35,250 nt of DNA from positions 1 through 35,250 of the IMG/VR virus record IMGVR_UViG_3300010885_068627. One strand, 5' to 3'. The notes under the pieces were generated by a model, which was not told the DNA's origin, did no database searches, and saw only the letters and a list, made by a program, of their open reading frames with translations. The stretch's first letter is position 1. Every line of letters starts with the position of its first letter. Position numbers and translations under genes: made by a program. The stretch comes from a virus. Positions 1 to 6,419 of the stretch are shown in pieces.

Positions 1-644
1 CCGCTAGCAAGCTTAGGTGCATTTTGTATTATTAGAGATTTTAACTTAGTATTATTTGTTAAGATAAGGGTAGTAAGGGATGAGTTATTATTAAGAGCCT
101 GAAAATTTGTTGACGATAAATTAAAACCTAGAGACGCGTAAATTATGTTTAATCTGTTATCAAGAGCGCGATGAGTAAATGTATCGGATTGATTGCTAAA
201 GTTGACATACTGTAAATTAGTATACAAATGCATATTATTGCATATATCACTGAGCACTAAAGTTGTAGCAAGACTCTTAACTAACTGAGGATCGACTCTC
301 GTAAATGTCGATTGGGTAACAGTATTGGAACCAGTAAAATTAATACCTGAATACCAATTGAATTGAGTAGTTGTAGGTGTTACATAAAGAAACCGGTAAC
401 CCAATTCCCAAGCGTTGTCTCCATTACCACCAGGATTTTCACCACTAGGATTCTCACCGCCGTGATTCTCTAAAGCCAGCCGGGCCTCATAAAGTAGTCT
501 ATGCTCTTCTTCGCTAGAAGCTACAGCATCAAACATTAACCGCTGCTTAGCACCTTTAGCATTAGTTGGTGGATCCGGAGGGAAATACATTGTTAACCCA
601 GGGTCACTCAAACCATCTAGATATTGATCAAACCAATCACTCAT
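1..644 (-). CDS. Leucine-rich-repeat-like phage protein, C-terminus beyond window edge
   Basis: An open reading frame of 214 codons starts with ATG at 644 and runs off the left edge without a stop. The protein begins MSDWFDQYLDG. Around residues 60-75 it has a Gly/Asn/Glu-rich linker with the repeated pattern GGENP/SGENP/GGNG. The last visible 40 residues resemble leucine-rich repeats, with LTTLILTNN followed by LKSLIIQN. The rest of the repeat array would lie outside the window. On the minus strand a TAAATAA box (656-662) lies 11 nt before the ATG and fits the late class used by virion genes here. I infer a virion or adhesin protein with a surface-binding repeat domain. The LRR call rests on about two repeats, so it is moderate. 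Confidence 0.7.
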   Translation of the reverse strand, partial: MSDWFDQYLDGLSDPGLTMYFPPDPPTNAKGAKQRLMFDAVASSEEEHRLLYEARLALENHGGENPSGENPGGNGDNAWELGYRFLYVTPTTTQFNWYSGINFTGSNTVTQSTFTRVDPQLVKSLATTLVLSDICNNMHLYTNLQYVNFSNQSDTFTHRALDNRLNIIYASLGFNLSSTNFQALNNNSSLTTLILTNNTKLKSLIIQNAPKLAS

Positions 645-651
645 ATTATTC

Positions 652-679
652 TTGATTATTTACTATTTTAATTTATAAT
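652..679 (+). promoter_or_regulatory. Host-type promoter of thyX
   Basis: A -35-like TTGATT (652-657), a 16-bp spacer and a consensus -10 TATAAT (674-679). The -10 ends six bases before the thyX ATG at 686, so initiation at the usual distance would fall on or beside the start codon. No Shine-Dalgarno sequence is present. The -35 box also overlaps the late-type box of the divergent gene. Confidence 0.7.
656..662 (-). promoter_or_regulatory. Late-type box upstream of LRR-like gene
   Basis: On the minus strand the sequence is GTAAATAATC, a relaxed version of the T4-late TATAAATA. It lies 11 nt before the ATG at 644 and shares bases with the -35 of the divergent thyX promoter. Confidence 0.35.
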
Positions 680-685
680 AACCAC

Positions 686-1384
686 ATGAATAATGCTGTA
701 GAACTCCTAGGATTTTATGGATCAGATCAAATACATGCTTGTTCGGCATGGACCTCAACAAGCAGAGATCTAAATAATGATAAGATTGAACGCATTCCTA
801 AATTGCTTAAGATGCTGGCGGACGCTGGTCATCATACACCCTTTGAAAAGTCTTCTATTCATTTTCTTGTCAATTGCGATATTGCTTCCCATATACATAT
901 TATTAAGCATCGTGTTGGCGTGTCTGTTAATGGCGAGTCTGCAAGGTATAAGGAACTCAAGGAAGATAAGTACTATCTGCCAGAAGACTGGGCTGGAATC
1001 ATGACGTCAAAACCAGAAGCGTGGAAAGCATTTAATCATGATTATGCCGGAAATGAATTTCCATTTATTTCAGAAAAGTGGCTCGATAAGCTTAAGCAGT
1101 ATACCGCACAGGGCAATACTCTTTATCATCAATGCGTTAAAGACCTCGAGCCAGCTCTGGGCCGTAAACGCGCCAAAGAGTCCGCTCGATTCTTCAAGAC
1201 TTATAATTCCCAGATTCAGGCCGATGTAATGTTCAACTGGCGATCCTTTGCTCACTTCTTGCATCTGCGTAATAAGCCTGATGCGCAATTAGAGATTCGA
1301 GAGATTGCTGCTGAGATGCTACGCTTAGTAAAAGAGATTCCAGGTAATCCGTTTGAACATACTATTTCAGCATTTAATCTATGA
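686..1384 (+). CDS. thyX: FAD-dependent thymidylate synthase ThyX
   Basis: Makes dTMP from dUMP using methylenetetrahydrofolate and FAD, supplying thymine for an AT-rich genome. The 232-aa length suits the family. The ThyX signature lies at residues 74-88, with H75, R76, S80, E84, S85, R87 and Y88. It is a variant: Lys74 replaces the first Arg of the RHR motif, and eight rather than seven residues precede the key Ser. The C-terminal HFLHLRN segment and the following QLEIREIA helix are typical of the family. The ATG at 686 directly follows a consensus -10 box and has no ribosome binding site. The gene overlaps the next by an ATGA junction, so the two are probably co-translated. With dCMP deaminase and ribonucleotide reductase in the same window, it completes a dNTP supply set. 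Confidence 0.93.
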   Translation: MNNAVELLGFYGSDQIHACSAWTSTSRDLNNDKIERIPKLLKMLADAGHHTPFEKSSIHFLVNCDIASHIHIIKHRVGVSVNGESARYKELKEDKYYLPEDWAGIMTSKPEAWKAFNHDYAGNEFPFISEKWLDKLKQYTAQGNTLYHQCVKDLEPALGRKRAKESARFFKTYNSQIQADVMFNWRSFAHFLHLRNKPDAQLEIREIAAEMLRLVKEIPGNPFEHTISAFNL

Positions 1385-1599
1385 ATACAAAACTATTAGC
1401 TTCAGTGCACAGACTTCGCAAGTACAATGAATGGCGTAGAGGTGGAGAGTTTGAACTCGGGTCTTCACCTACTCAAATAGGTAAAGATCTTGATGCTGTT
1501 TTAAACTGGTGTCTAAAAAATTCTAGTACAACAGGATCAATTTATAATCGCCACAATAGTAAAGCAGCTGATGACGGAGTGTGTTATGAAGAACAGTAA
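1381..1599 (+). CDS. Hypothetical phage protein (72 aa)
   Basis: A small soluble protein starting in the ATGA overlap at the end of thyX, hence translationally coupled to it. The N-terminal half contains LRKYNEWRRGG, followed by a proline-containing segment and an IGKDLDAVLNW helix. I recognise the general pattern of a small conserved phage protein but not a function. No membrane segment, signal peptide or metal-binding motif is visible. Its 3' end overlaps the next gene by 14 nt. Reality as a gene is supported by the tight coupling and the continuous operon. Confidence 0.7.
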   Translation: MNTKLLASVHRLRKYNEWRRGGEFELGSSPTQIGKDLDAVLNWCLKNSSTTGSIYNRHNSKAADDGVCYEEQ

Positions 1600-1822
1600 A
1601 ACATTCTGGTTTCATTACAACAAACCTGCATCTCGTGCCACTGGGTCACCCAAATTGACTGTGCACTTCAATAAACGGTGTCACATTGTGGATCACATCA
1701 TGTGTCAAGTACACGTGCACAGTCATCACCAAAAGCAACAACCGCATTGTGTAATGAAAGGCCAATGCACACAGTTGCAATTGGTGAACAACCATGGTAT
1801 TGTAATGGGAGTAATAACATAA
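1586..1822 (+). CDS. Hypothetical phage protein, His/Cys-rich (78 aa)
   Basis: The frame opens earlier (an ATG at 1571), but the ATG at 1586 is preferred because a good ribosome binding site GGAG (1576-1579) lies six bases upstream, inside the previous gene. The protein begins MKNSKTFWFHYNKPAS and continues with a predicted beta-rich core containing KLTVHFN, CHIVDHIMCQVHVH and a QPHCVMKGQ segment. Several His and Cys residues could bind metal, but no known spacing is recognised. Small proteins opening with a FHYNKPAS-type stretch occur in many phages without known role. It ends before a short gap that holds a possible promoter for the next gene. Confidence 0.7.
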   Translation: MKNSKTFWFHYNKPASRATGSPKLTVHFNKRCHIVDHIMCQVHVHSHHQKQQPHCVMKGQCTQLQLVNNHGIVMGVIT

Positions 1823-1835
1823 ATTAGAATATGCC

Positions 1836-1864
1836 GTGAAATAATAACAAAGAACGGATAATAT
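1836..1864 (+). promoter_or_regulatory. Possible host-type promoter of the 1870 gene
   Basis: GTGAAA (1836-1841), a 17-bp spacer and TAATAT (1859-1864), ending five bases before the ATG at 1870. The geometry matches the stronger promoters in this window, but both boxes are imperfect. Confidence 0.35.
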
Positions 1865-1869
1865 ATTTT

Positions 1870-2055
1870 ATGGATGCCTTTAAAACAATAAAAAAACAAT
1901 TTGATATGTATAGTAACCCAACAGCAGGCAAAGGAGATAAACCTCGTACAGTTTATAATAAGAAATGGCGGGATAGTCATGATGATATTGATTGGGGTTC
2001 TTCTAAAAAGGATAAAAAACCCAAGAAGAAACAATCTAAGTCTAATGATACCTAA
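1870..2055 (+). CDS. Small Lys-rich hypothetical protein (61 aa)
   Basis: A short, highly charged protein: MDAFKTIKKQFDMYSNP, then a GKGDKPRTVYNKKW segment, ending in a lysine-rich tail with DKKPKKKQSK. The basic tail could bind nucleic acid, but this is inference from charge only. The ATG at 1870 sits just after a TAATAT box with no Shine-Dalgarno sequence. The last 11 bases overlap the next gene, suggesting coupled translation. No known family is recognised, and disorder in the C-terminal third is likely from composition. Confidence 0.65.
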   Translation: MDAFKTIKKQFDMYSNPTAGKGDKPRTVYNKKWRDSHDDIDWGSSKKDKKPKKKQSKSNDT

Positions 2056-2242
2056 GACTTCCTGCATATTCTCAGTGTGTGATTGCTACAGTCATGCGCT
2101 CTATACAGAATATGAAGAGGAAGATCAAACATTCTGCATATCTATTTTTAATAGAGGATTGCACGGATGCCTTCTTAGCTTTAATGAAAGAATTCGATGG
2201 TGCTATCATGTTTTAGTAAAAGAACACAACAAATCATCTTAA
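2045..2242 (+). CDS. Hypothetical phage protein with Cys/Trp-rich core (65 aa)
   Basis: The ATG at 2045 lies within the end of the preceding gene in another frame, giving an 11-nt overlap. The protein begins MIPKTSCIFSVCDCYSH, has an acidic YEEEDQ stretch, then FCISIFNRG and a terminal RIRWCYHVLVKEHN segment. Small proteins ending in an aromatic/basic 'RWCY-x-VL' helix are common among T4-like and other phages without known function. A longer same-frame opening begins at 1901, but that part simply shadows the previous gene. Five cysteines lie in 65 residues, without a recognisable metal-binding spacing. Confidence 0.65.
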   Translation: MIPKTSCIFSVCDCYSHALYTEYEEEDQTFCISIFNRGLHGCLLSFNERIRWCYHVLVKEHNKSS

Positions 2243-2250
2243 TCTATTCC

Positions 2251-2257
2251 TAAATAA
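2251..2257 (+). promoter_or_regulatory. Late-type box before the 457-aa gene
   Basis: TAAATAA following CC, 11 nt before the ATG at 2269. Box and spacing match the one before the minus-strand gene at 644. No convincing -35 is present. It is a relaxed T4-late-like motif. Confidence 0.35.
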
Positions 2258-2268
2258 TTCATATTTAT

Positions 2269-3642
2269 ATGAATGGCCCTTTAGATAAAATCAAAACAGA
2301 TATAGCCCAAGCTACAAAGGATGGTCATGCTTCTAGTGTTATTAAAATAGTTAAGGCCTCCTATCCAGGGATGGACTTTACTGAATTTGGTAAGCCCGAT
2401 AAAATACCAGCAATAATAGACAGAGAATTAGGACACCTAGCAAATAAAGCTGTCATGGCTAAAGCTCAGGCTCCCCGGGCGGGGGTTTCTAAGATAGTGC
2501 ATGGTATTTTAATTGGCGCTATTGGAACTACGGTTTCTGAAATTCACGGCGTTATTTATAGCCCTTCTGATAAGTTAATCTATTCGGCTCCTCCTGATAA
2601 TATTTTTCTAGAAGAATCTGTTACAGAGGGAGAGTCGTTTATTACAATAATAGAACATCTTATTACATTAGGATATAATATAGAAGCTTCAGATATAATC
2701 ACTAGTAGCATAACGGGCAGAATAGAATGTTTACTGGTGCCAGGGTCTACAACCAAATATAAGATTTATATCAATTTATTAGAAATAGAAAATGATACAG
2801 TTCCTAAGAAATATTTCTTTTTGGGAACCCAAATACAGAGTGGTATTTATACCCTAGACATTTTATCCTTATTGCTTAAAATTGGCATCTCTACTCCTAA
2901 AAATACAGCCTGGACAAATATTTTACAAAGCCTTCCTGCGCAAATAGCTATAACTCCATTAATTCGTCTAGAAGATTTTTTACAAAAATTTGAATTGACA
3001 GACATAGCTGATTGTGGTAAAATTTTAAAATTTTATGCTTATGATATGGCTATTAATAATTTTACAGGGGTTGCTGTAAATAGCATTACAACGGCTAGCA
3101 ATTTATTTACATCTGTAGATGAATTGCGACAGGCTTATGGGCATAAAAAAGAAAAAGCAGAAGAAATATTAGCTAAACAAGAAGCTGAGCGGGTTAATTT
3201 TGAAGCTTACAAAACAAAATTTGTCAGTTTCTTATGTAATGCTGGATATACGATAGTAAGTGCTCGTAATGGACATTTTGTTTTTTATGATAATCCCGTT
3301 TATAACACCATAATAGATTCTGTTTTAAATCCAGCTTTACACATAAAATCTACGGATAACAAAAGAGTTTCTTTTTATCAGCATAAAATACATCTAGGAT
3401 ATATGGCTTTGCCTCCATTTTTTATAGATGTAGATAACATGGTTTTATTACCAGCAGACAGTTACACCAACTATTTAAATGTTTCACAGGGACTAGGTAA
3501 AATGGGATCTCCAGAATCCGCTGTAAATATACGAGGCCAAAATGAATGGGCAAGCTTTGAAGGAGCCATAGAAACTATAGCTCAAACTAAAGGACTCTCC
3601 CCCTCAGATATATCTTTGCTTTTAAACCTTGCATTAAAATAG
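2269..3642 (+). CDS. Unknown protein with central coiled coil (457 aa)
   Basis: I do not recognise this protein. It starts MNGPLDKIKTDIAQATKDG and is helical at first. Residues 70-90 contain a Gly/Ile-rich KIVHGILIGAIGTTV stretch, too short and polar to call a membrane helix with confidence. From about 285 to 320 there is a strongly charged coiled-coil candidate (KKEKAEEILAKQEAERVNFE). The C-terminal third is mixed alpha/beta and ends in a helical DISLLLNLALK. The upstream box is of the late class, so a virion or morphogenesis role is possible, but nothing in the sequence proves it. The gene stands alone between two small-gene clusters, with a separate promoter for its downstream neighbour. 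Confidence 0.85.
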   Translation: MNGPLDKIKTDIAQATKDGHASSVIKIVKASYPGMDFTEFGKPDKIPAIIDRELGHLANKAVMAKAQAPRAGVSKIVHGILIGAIGTTVSEIHGVIYSPSDKLIYSAPPDNIFLEESVTEGESFITIIEHLITLGYNIEASDIITSSITGRIECLLVPGSTTKYKIYINLLEIENDTVPKKYFFLGTQIQSGIYTLDILSLLLKIGISTPKNTAWTNILQSLPAQIAITPLIRLEDFLQKFELTDIADCGKILKFYAYDMAINNFTGVAVNSITTASNLFTSVDELRQAYGHKKEKAEEILAKQEAERVNFEAYKTKFVSFLCNAGYTIVSARNGHFVFYDNPVYNTIIDSVLNPALHIKSTDNKRVSFYQHKIHLGYMALPPFFIDVDNMVLLPADSYTNYLNVSQGLGKMGSPESAVNIRGQNEWASFEGAIETIAQTKGLSPSDISLLLNLALK

Positions 3643-3657
3643 ATTATAGAATATTCT
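3629..3657 (+). promoter_or_regulatory. Host-type promoter of the Cys-rich gene
   Basis: TTGCAT (3629-3634), a 17-bp spacer and TATTCT (3652-3657), ending eight bases before the ATG at 3666. The -35 lies inside the end of the preceding coding region. Confidence 0.45.
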
Positions 3658-3665
3658 AATCTAGA

Positions 3666-3908
3666 ATGAAAAAAACAAAGCGTTTAGAAAAAAATATTCC
3701 CGCTACAGCTCCTGTAATTGTTAATTTAAACGCCACAGAGTTAGAAAAATTTAAAGCTTGGGTAGAAGAATTTACAGGTGGTCCAAATAAATGTCAGGTT
3801 CCTTATGGTGGGGTTTGTATTCGACCCGATATTATTTTACATCAAAACTGTTGTAATGCTTGTGAATATCACCAGTTCTGTCTTTGTCGATCCTGTAAGA
3901 TTAGTTAA
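3666..3908 (+). CDS. Small Cys-rich, probable zinc-binding protein (80 aa)
   Basis: The N-terminal 40 residues are charged and helical (ATELEKFKAWVEEF). The second half carries eight cysteines at positions 43, 51, 62, 63, 66, 72, 74 and 77, with a His at 59 and another at 69. The NCCNACEYHQFCLCRSC pattern is what a structural zinc or Fe-S site looks like, but I cannot assign a family. The last eight bases overlap the end of the convergent o-spanin gene, so no terminator space exists. It has its own host-type promoter with a very short leader. A small regulatory or host-takeover protein is a guess only. Confidence 0.65.
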   Translation: MKKTKRLEKNIPATAPVIVNLNATELEKFKAWVEEFTGGPNKCQVPYGGVCIRPDIILHQNCCNACEYHQFCLCRSCKIS

Positions 3909-4239
3909 ACAAAGATTTAAACCACCTGTTAGTATTAGAGTTTATTGTATTGGTTGTATATGTAAAGTTGGTTGTTTCTATACTATGAATAGTATATCTT
4001 AACTTCTCAATGTAAGCAGTTATGTCAGATAGGTTTCTAGAAAGATTTTCATAGTTTTTACTATCTAATCCAAAAATAGCATTAGTACCATTAAGGGATA
4101 CTACTTGCCAAGTCACCGGTTTTAAAACTACTTTAGATGGTAGGTTTGGCATAACTGGTTGCAATCTTACTGTATGTGTAATAACAGTACTACATCCGGT
4201 TAAAATTAAACATAAAAAAGATATATAATAAAATTTCAT
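3901..4239 (-). CDS. Outer-membrane lipoprotein spanin subunit (o-spanin, Rz1-like)
   Basis: Lysis protein thought to pair with the upstream i-spanin and fuse inner and outer membranes at the end of infection. The N-terminus (MKFYYISFLCLILTGC) is a lipoprotein signal peptide with lipobox LTGC and lipidated Cys16. The mature 97 residues contain a proline-bearing segment (QPVMPNLPSK), a middle region and an amphipathic ENLSRNLSDITAYIEKLRYTI helix, ending in a Thr/Asn-rich tail. It is longer than classic Rz1 and not nested in the i-spanin gene; the two are adjacent, joined by the stop-start junction TAATATG. The requirement for an outer membrane indicates a Gram-negative host. The assignment is by architecture and neighbours rather than sequence identity. 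Confidence 0.72.
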   Translation of the reverse strand: MKFYYISFLCLILTGCSTVITHTVRLQPVMPNLPSKVVLKPVTWQVVSLNGTNAIFGLDSKNYENLSRNLSDITAYIEKLRYTIHSIETTNFTYTTNTINSNTNRWFKSLFN

Positions 4240-4240
4240 A

Positions 4241-4615
4241 TTAAAATTTAAAATTAGGGTCTGTTAGGTTTTGTATTTTTAATAAAGCTGTAGCACTTGC
4301 TGTATTAATCTTTTTTTGTATTAAGCTATTTTTTTTAATGGCTAGGTTATTTAAATCATGCCTGTCATTAAAGACTTCAACTGATTTACGAGTTACAGTA
4401 TCTATGCGCTCAGTTTGCTCTTGTATGTATTTTAATCGATTTACTGTTTCAGACATATTATCAGCCATAGTTTTTATGGTAGATTCCTGTACAGCTATCT
4501 GCACTTTTGTTGTTCCTAACTCTTGATTTAATCTAGCGGATATCTTATACTGCCAACAAGCTGCTCCACCTAGTAAAAAGACTAAGGCTGCAGCGCCACT
4601 TAATAAATACATCAT
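4241..4615 (-). CDS. Inner-membrane spanin subunit (i-spanin, Rz-like)
   Basis: The 124-aa protein has a single N-terminal membrane helix (about residues 3-22, LLSGAAALVFLLGGAACW). A long periplasmic, coiled-coil-like region follows (residues 30-100) with many Gln, Glu and Asn residues, then a short tail ending NFKF. This is the class II topology of an Rz-type i-spanin, in which the coiled coil spans the periplasm to contact the lipoprotein partner encoded next. Start is the first of two tandem ATGs (4615 or 4612). Its start codon overlaps in antisense a possible start (4614) of the divergent endolysin, through the palindrome CATG. Confidence comes from the pairing with the lipoprotein and the endolysin. 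Confidence 0.72.
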   Translation of the reverse strand: MMYLLSGAAALVFLLGGAACWQYKISARLNQELGTTKVQIAVQESTIKTMADNMSETVNRLKYIQEQTERIDTVTRKSVEVFNDRHDLNNLAIKKNSLIQKKINTASATALLKIQNLTDPNFKF

Positions 4616-4646
4616 GAAAATATTTACTCTTATAAAGGGATTAGTA

Positions 4647-4653
4647 ATAAATA
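4647..4653 (+). promoter_or_regulatory. Late-type box before the endolysin
   Basis: ATAAATA within AATAAATATAAATATG, five bases before the ATG at 4659. Spacing and the following T match the virion-gene late boxes and support 4659 as the start. Confidence 0.45.
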
Positions 4654-4658
4654 TAAAT

Positions 4659-5198
4659 ATGACACGATTTCAAGTGAAATATACCGAAGCGTTAGCTTCG
4701 GAAGGTATAATCTCCAAAACCATAGGGACTTTGGGATTAGCTGGTGCTTTAGCAATGGGTACACCCTATAGTGCTGATGCCAGTCAAAAAAAAGCAACAG
4801 GGCATCATATAGTTCAACACACCATTAAACCTCTTCCAATGGAATTAATTAGGGCTATAAATCAAGTAGAAGCTAGTGGCCGTAAAATTAATGTACCAGA
4901 TGGAGATCATGGCGCTGCCAAGGGCCCAATGCAAATACATAAGCCATATTGGTTGGATGCTGTAGAATATGATCCATCATTAAAGAAAATGGGTGAGGTA
5001 ACTGCTACATGGGATTCGGTTAAAAATTATGATTATGCTGTGAAGGTTGTTAATGCGTATATGAATCGATACATGAAGAGTAAAATTGGTTCTTCTATAT
5101 CTGATACTGATGTAGATGCTATAGTTCGGAAACATAATGGCGGTGGAGACCCAAATTACGTATCAAAAATACATAAAGCCTTAAATACCCAGAAATAA
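4659..5198 (+). CDS. Endolysin, lysozyme/SLT-like fold
   Basis: Degrades peptidoglycan at lysis. Residues 17-40 form a weakly hydrophobic segment (IGTLGLAGALAMG, then YSADA) that may be a signal or release-type signal-anchor sequence. The catalytic domain begins near residue 62: AINQVEASG supplies the expected catalytic Glu, and GAAKGPMQIH matches the G-P-x-QI motif of lytic transglycosylase and goose-type folds. An AVKVVNAYMNRY helix and a RKHNGGGDP loop follow, typical of phage lysozyme-like hydrolases. A same-frame ATG at 4614 would add 15 residues; 4659 is preferred because a late-type box lies just before it. A GC-rich hairpin is encoded at 4684-4701. The spanin genes diverge from it, so all envelope-attack functions except a holin are visible. 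Confidence 0.82.
   Translation: MTRFQVKYTEALASEGIISKTIGTLGLAGALAMGTPYSADASQKKATGHHIVQHTIKPLPMELIRAINQVEASGRKINVPDGDHGAAKGPMQIHKPYWLDAVEYDPSLKKMGEVTATWDSVKNYDYAVKVVNAYMNRYMKSKIGSSISDTDVDAIVRKHNGGGDPNYVSKIHKALNTQK
4684..4701 (+). repeat. GC-rich perfect hairpin in the 5' end of the endolysin gene
   Basis: A seven-base stem CCGAAGC pairs with GCTTCGG across the loop GTTA, 25 nt into the coding sequence. No T-run follows, so it is not an intrinsic terminator. It stands out against AT-rich surroundings and could affect ribosome loading. Confidence 0.6.
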
Positions 5199-5201
5199 AT
5201 A
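5195..5201 (+). promoter_or_regulatory. Possible late-type box before the Dps-like gene
   Basis: ATAAATA only three bases before the ATG at 5205. The motif is good but the spacing is shorter than in the other cases, so it may be coincidental in AT-rich DNA. Confidence 0.3.
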
Positions 5202-5204
5202 TAT

Positions 5205-5570
5205 ATGACTATCATTTCTCCATTAATACGCATGCAACAACAACTGCGTATATTTCATTGGCAAACTAGAAGTTATGCTCAACATAAAGCATTCGGCAAA
5301 GCCTATGAAAGTTTAGATGATCATATTGATGATTTTGTAGAAGTCTTCATGGGAAAATATGGTAGACCCATAGCTCACATAAATTTTAGTGTAGATTTAG
5401 ATAATATTGCAGACGTAGATATTACGGCAATAATAGATGACTATATTAAATTCCTTAGTTCTGATTTTGTAGCTGAATTAAATCCAGAAGCTGATACAGA
5501 CCTACTGAATATACGAGATGATATGTTGGGTGTATTGAATAGACTTAAATATCTCTTGACCCTCAAATAA
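5205..5570 (+). CDS. Dps/ferritin-like protein (DUF5856-like)
   Basis: Probably a short helical-bundle protein of the ferritin-like type. Residues 10-50 follow the Dps ferroxidase arrangement: a helix with LRIFHWQTRSY (His18, Trp19), a second conserved His27 in AQHKAFG, and an acidic helix LDDHIDDFVEVF supplying Asp/Glu ligands, then MGKYGR. I recall this as the phage family DUF5856, whose members begin in the same way. The C-terminal half is acidic (DLDNIADVDITAIIDDY; ELNPEADTDLL). True Dps proteins are longer (150-180 aa), so at 121 aa oligomerisation and iron storage are unproven. Located right after the endolysin and probably expressed late. The gene overlaps its convergent neighbour by eight bases. 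Confidence 0.65.
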   Translation: MTIISPLIRMQQQLRIFHWQTRSYAQHKAFGKAYESLDDHIDDFVEVFMGKYGRPIAHINFSVDLDNIADVDITAIIDDYIKFLSSDFVAELNPEADTDLLNIRDDMLGVLNRLKYLLTLK

Positions 5571-6009
5571 CCTTAAACAGCTTACTTAAAATGTAAATGT
5601 TATCATGGGATTGAGCTATTGCAGGGGCATCTGTTCCATAATCCCCATAAGGATCACTCTCTGAGTGGGTATCCTCTGGTAATATGGCTATATTGCGACC
5701 TTTGTCTAGAATAAGCCTTAGTAGTTGATTGGTAATATAACTATCTTTAGATCTATTAACAAAATCCTGAATTTGTTCTAAAGATACCTTTTTTGCTAAA
5801 ATTGAAAAGGGGTCTCCATAGGAGCCAAAAACCAAATGGGGGATATAGCTATTGGCTATGGTGGCACAATCTTTAATTACCGCGGCAGCAGCTGGCAAAA
5901 TGATTGTAACGCCATTACTAGGATTTTCCATAGCTTTTTTACTAGGACCATAAAGCTTGGCTTCTTTGATAGTGCCGTTTTCAATGATGACTTCTTCGAG
6001 GGTAGACAT
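5563..6009 (-). CDS. Hypothetical protein overlapping the dCMP deaminase gene (148 aa)
   Basis: Begins MSTLEEVIIENGTIKEAK and contains an Ala/Ile-rich stretch (ILPAAAAVIKDCATIAN), then mixed alpha/beta sequence and an acidic SESDPYGDYGTD segment near the C-terminus. I do not recognise a family. It starts 133 nt before the deaminase gene ends, in another frame. There is no upstream ATG in frame: the frame opens after a TAA immediately upstream of 6060. So either the two proteins truly overlap, or the deaminase reading has lost its ordinary stop. The amino-acid composition of this frame looks protein-like throughout, whereas the deaminase tail in the overlap does not. Confidence 0.7.
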   Translation of the reverse strand: MSTLEEVIIENGTIKEAKLYGPSKKAMENPSNGVTIILPAAAAVIKDCATIANSYIPHLVFGSYGDPFSILAKKVSLEQIQDFVNRSKDSYITNQLLRLILDKGRNIAILPEDTHSESDPYGDYGTDAPAIAQSHDNIYILSKLFKVI

Positions 6010-6419
6010 AGTTGTATAAGATTGATATGGAATTTTTCGGCTATTAAAATAGTTAACTCTTTATTGTAATTAGGTAAAATTTCACTATAGTAAACCCGTT
6101 TTATTTTCTTTTGAGCAATTAATTTTATACAATGCTCACAAGGTAAATGGGTTACAGCTAAGATTTCAATTTCACCCGGTTTGGCAAAGTTTAGAACATT
6201 CTCTTCAGCATGCAAAACATAAGGGCGGCGTTCATCTCGATCTGACCAATTGATATTAGTCCCGGAAGGTGCACCATTATAACCCAAAATTAAACTCTTA
6301 TCATATTTGATACCCACAGCTCCTACTTGCACCCAAGGATCTTCGCTTCGATATTCAGCAATGTGATAGGCTAGTTTAATAGCAGTTTCCGGCCAATTTA
6401 AACGGTGTCTTCCATTCAT
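5877..6419 (-). CDS. dCMP deaminase
   Basis: Converts dCMP to dUMP, the substrate of ThyX. Zinc-site motifs are intact: H70-A-E72 in VLHAEENVL and P93-C94-x-x-C97 in LPCEHC. The N-terminal SEDPWVQVGAVGI and YNGAPSGTN segments are characteristic of the deoxycytidylate deaminase family. Most of the fold ends near residue 135 (KFHINLIQL). The last ~45 residues are Lys/Leu-rich and lie wholly over the next gene in a different frame, so they are probably not part of the conserved enzyme. The start ATG overlaps the stop of the upstream nuclease gene (ATGA), implying coupled translation. Allosteric residues of the T4 enzyme cannot be judged here. Confidence 0.9.
   Translation of the reverse strand: MNGRHRLNWPETAIKLAYHIAEYRSEDPWVQVGAVGIKYDKSLILGYNGAPSGTNINWSDRDERRPYVLHAEENVLNFAKPGEIEILAVTHLPCEHCIKLIAQKKIKRVYYSEILPNYNKELTILIAEKFHINLIQLCLPSKKSSLKTALSKKPSFMVLVKKLWKILVMALQSFCQLLPR

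Noticed and set aside
1726-2067. 113-codon minus-strand frame
   Set aside because: It lies opposite three plausible plus-strand genes and gives a low-complexity, Phe/Ile-rich product, as expected for antisense of AT-rich coding DNA.
4614-4658. Endolysin start at 4614, giving 15 extra residues
   Set aside because: Possible, but the ATG at 4659 has the better placed late-type box, and 4614 overlaps the antisense start of the i-spanin.
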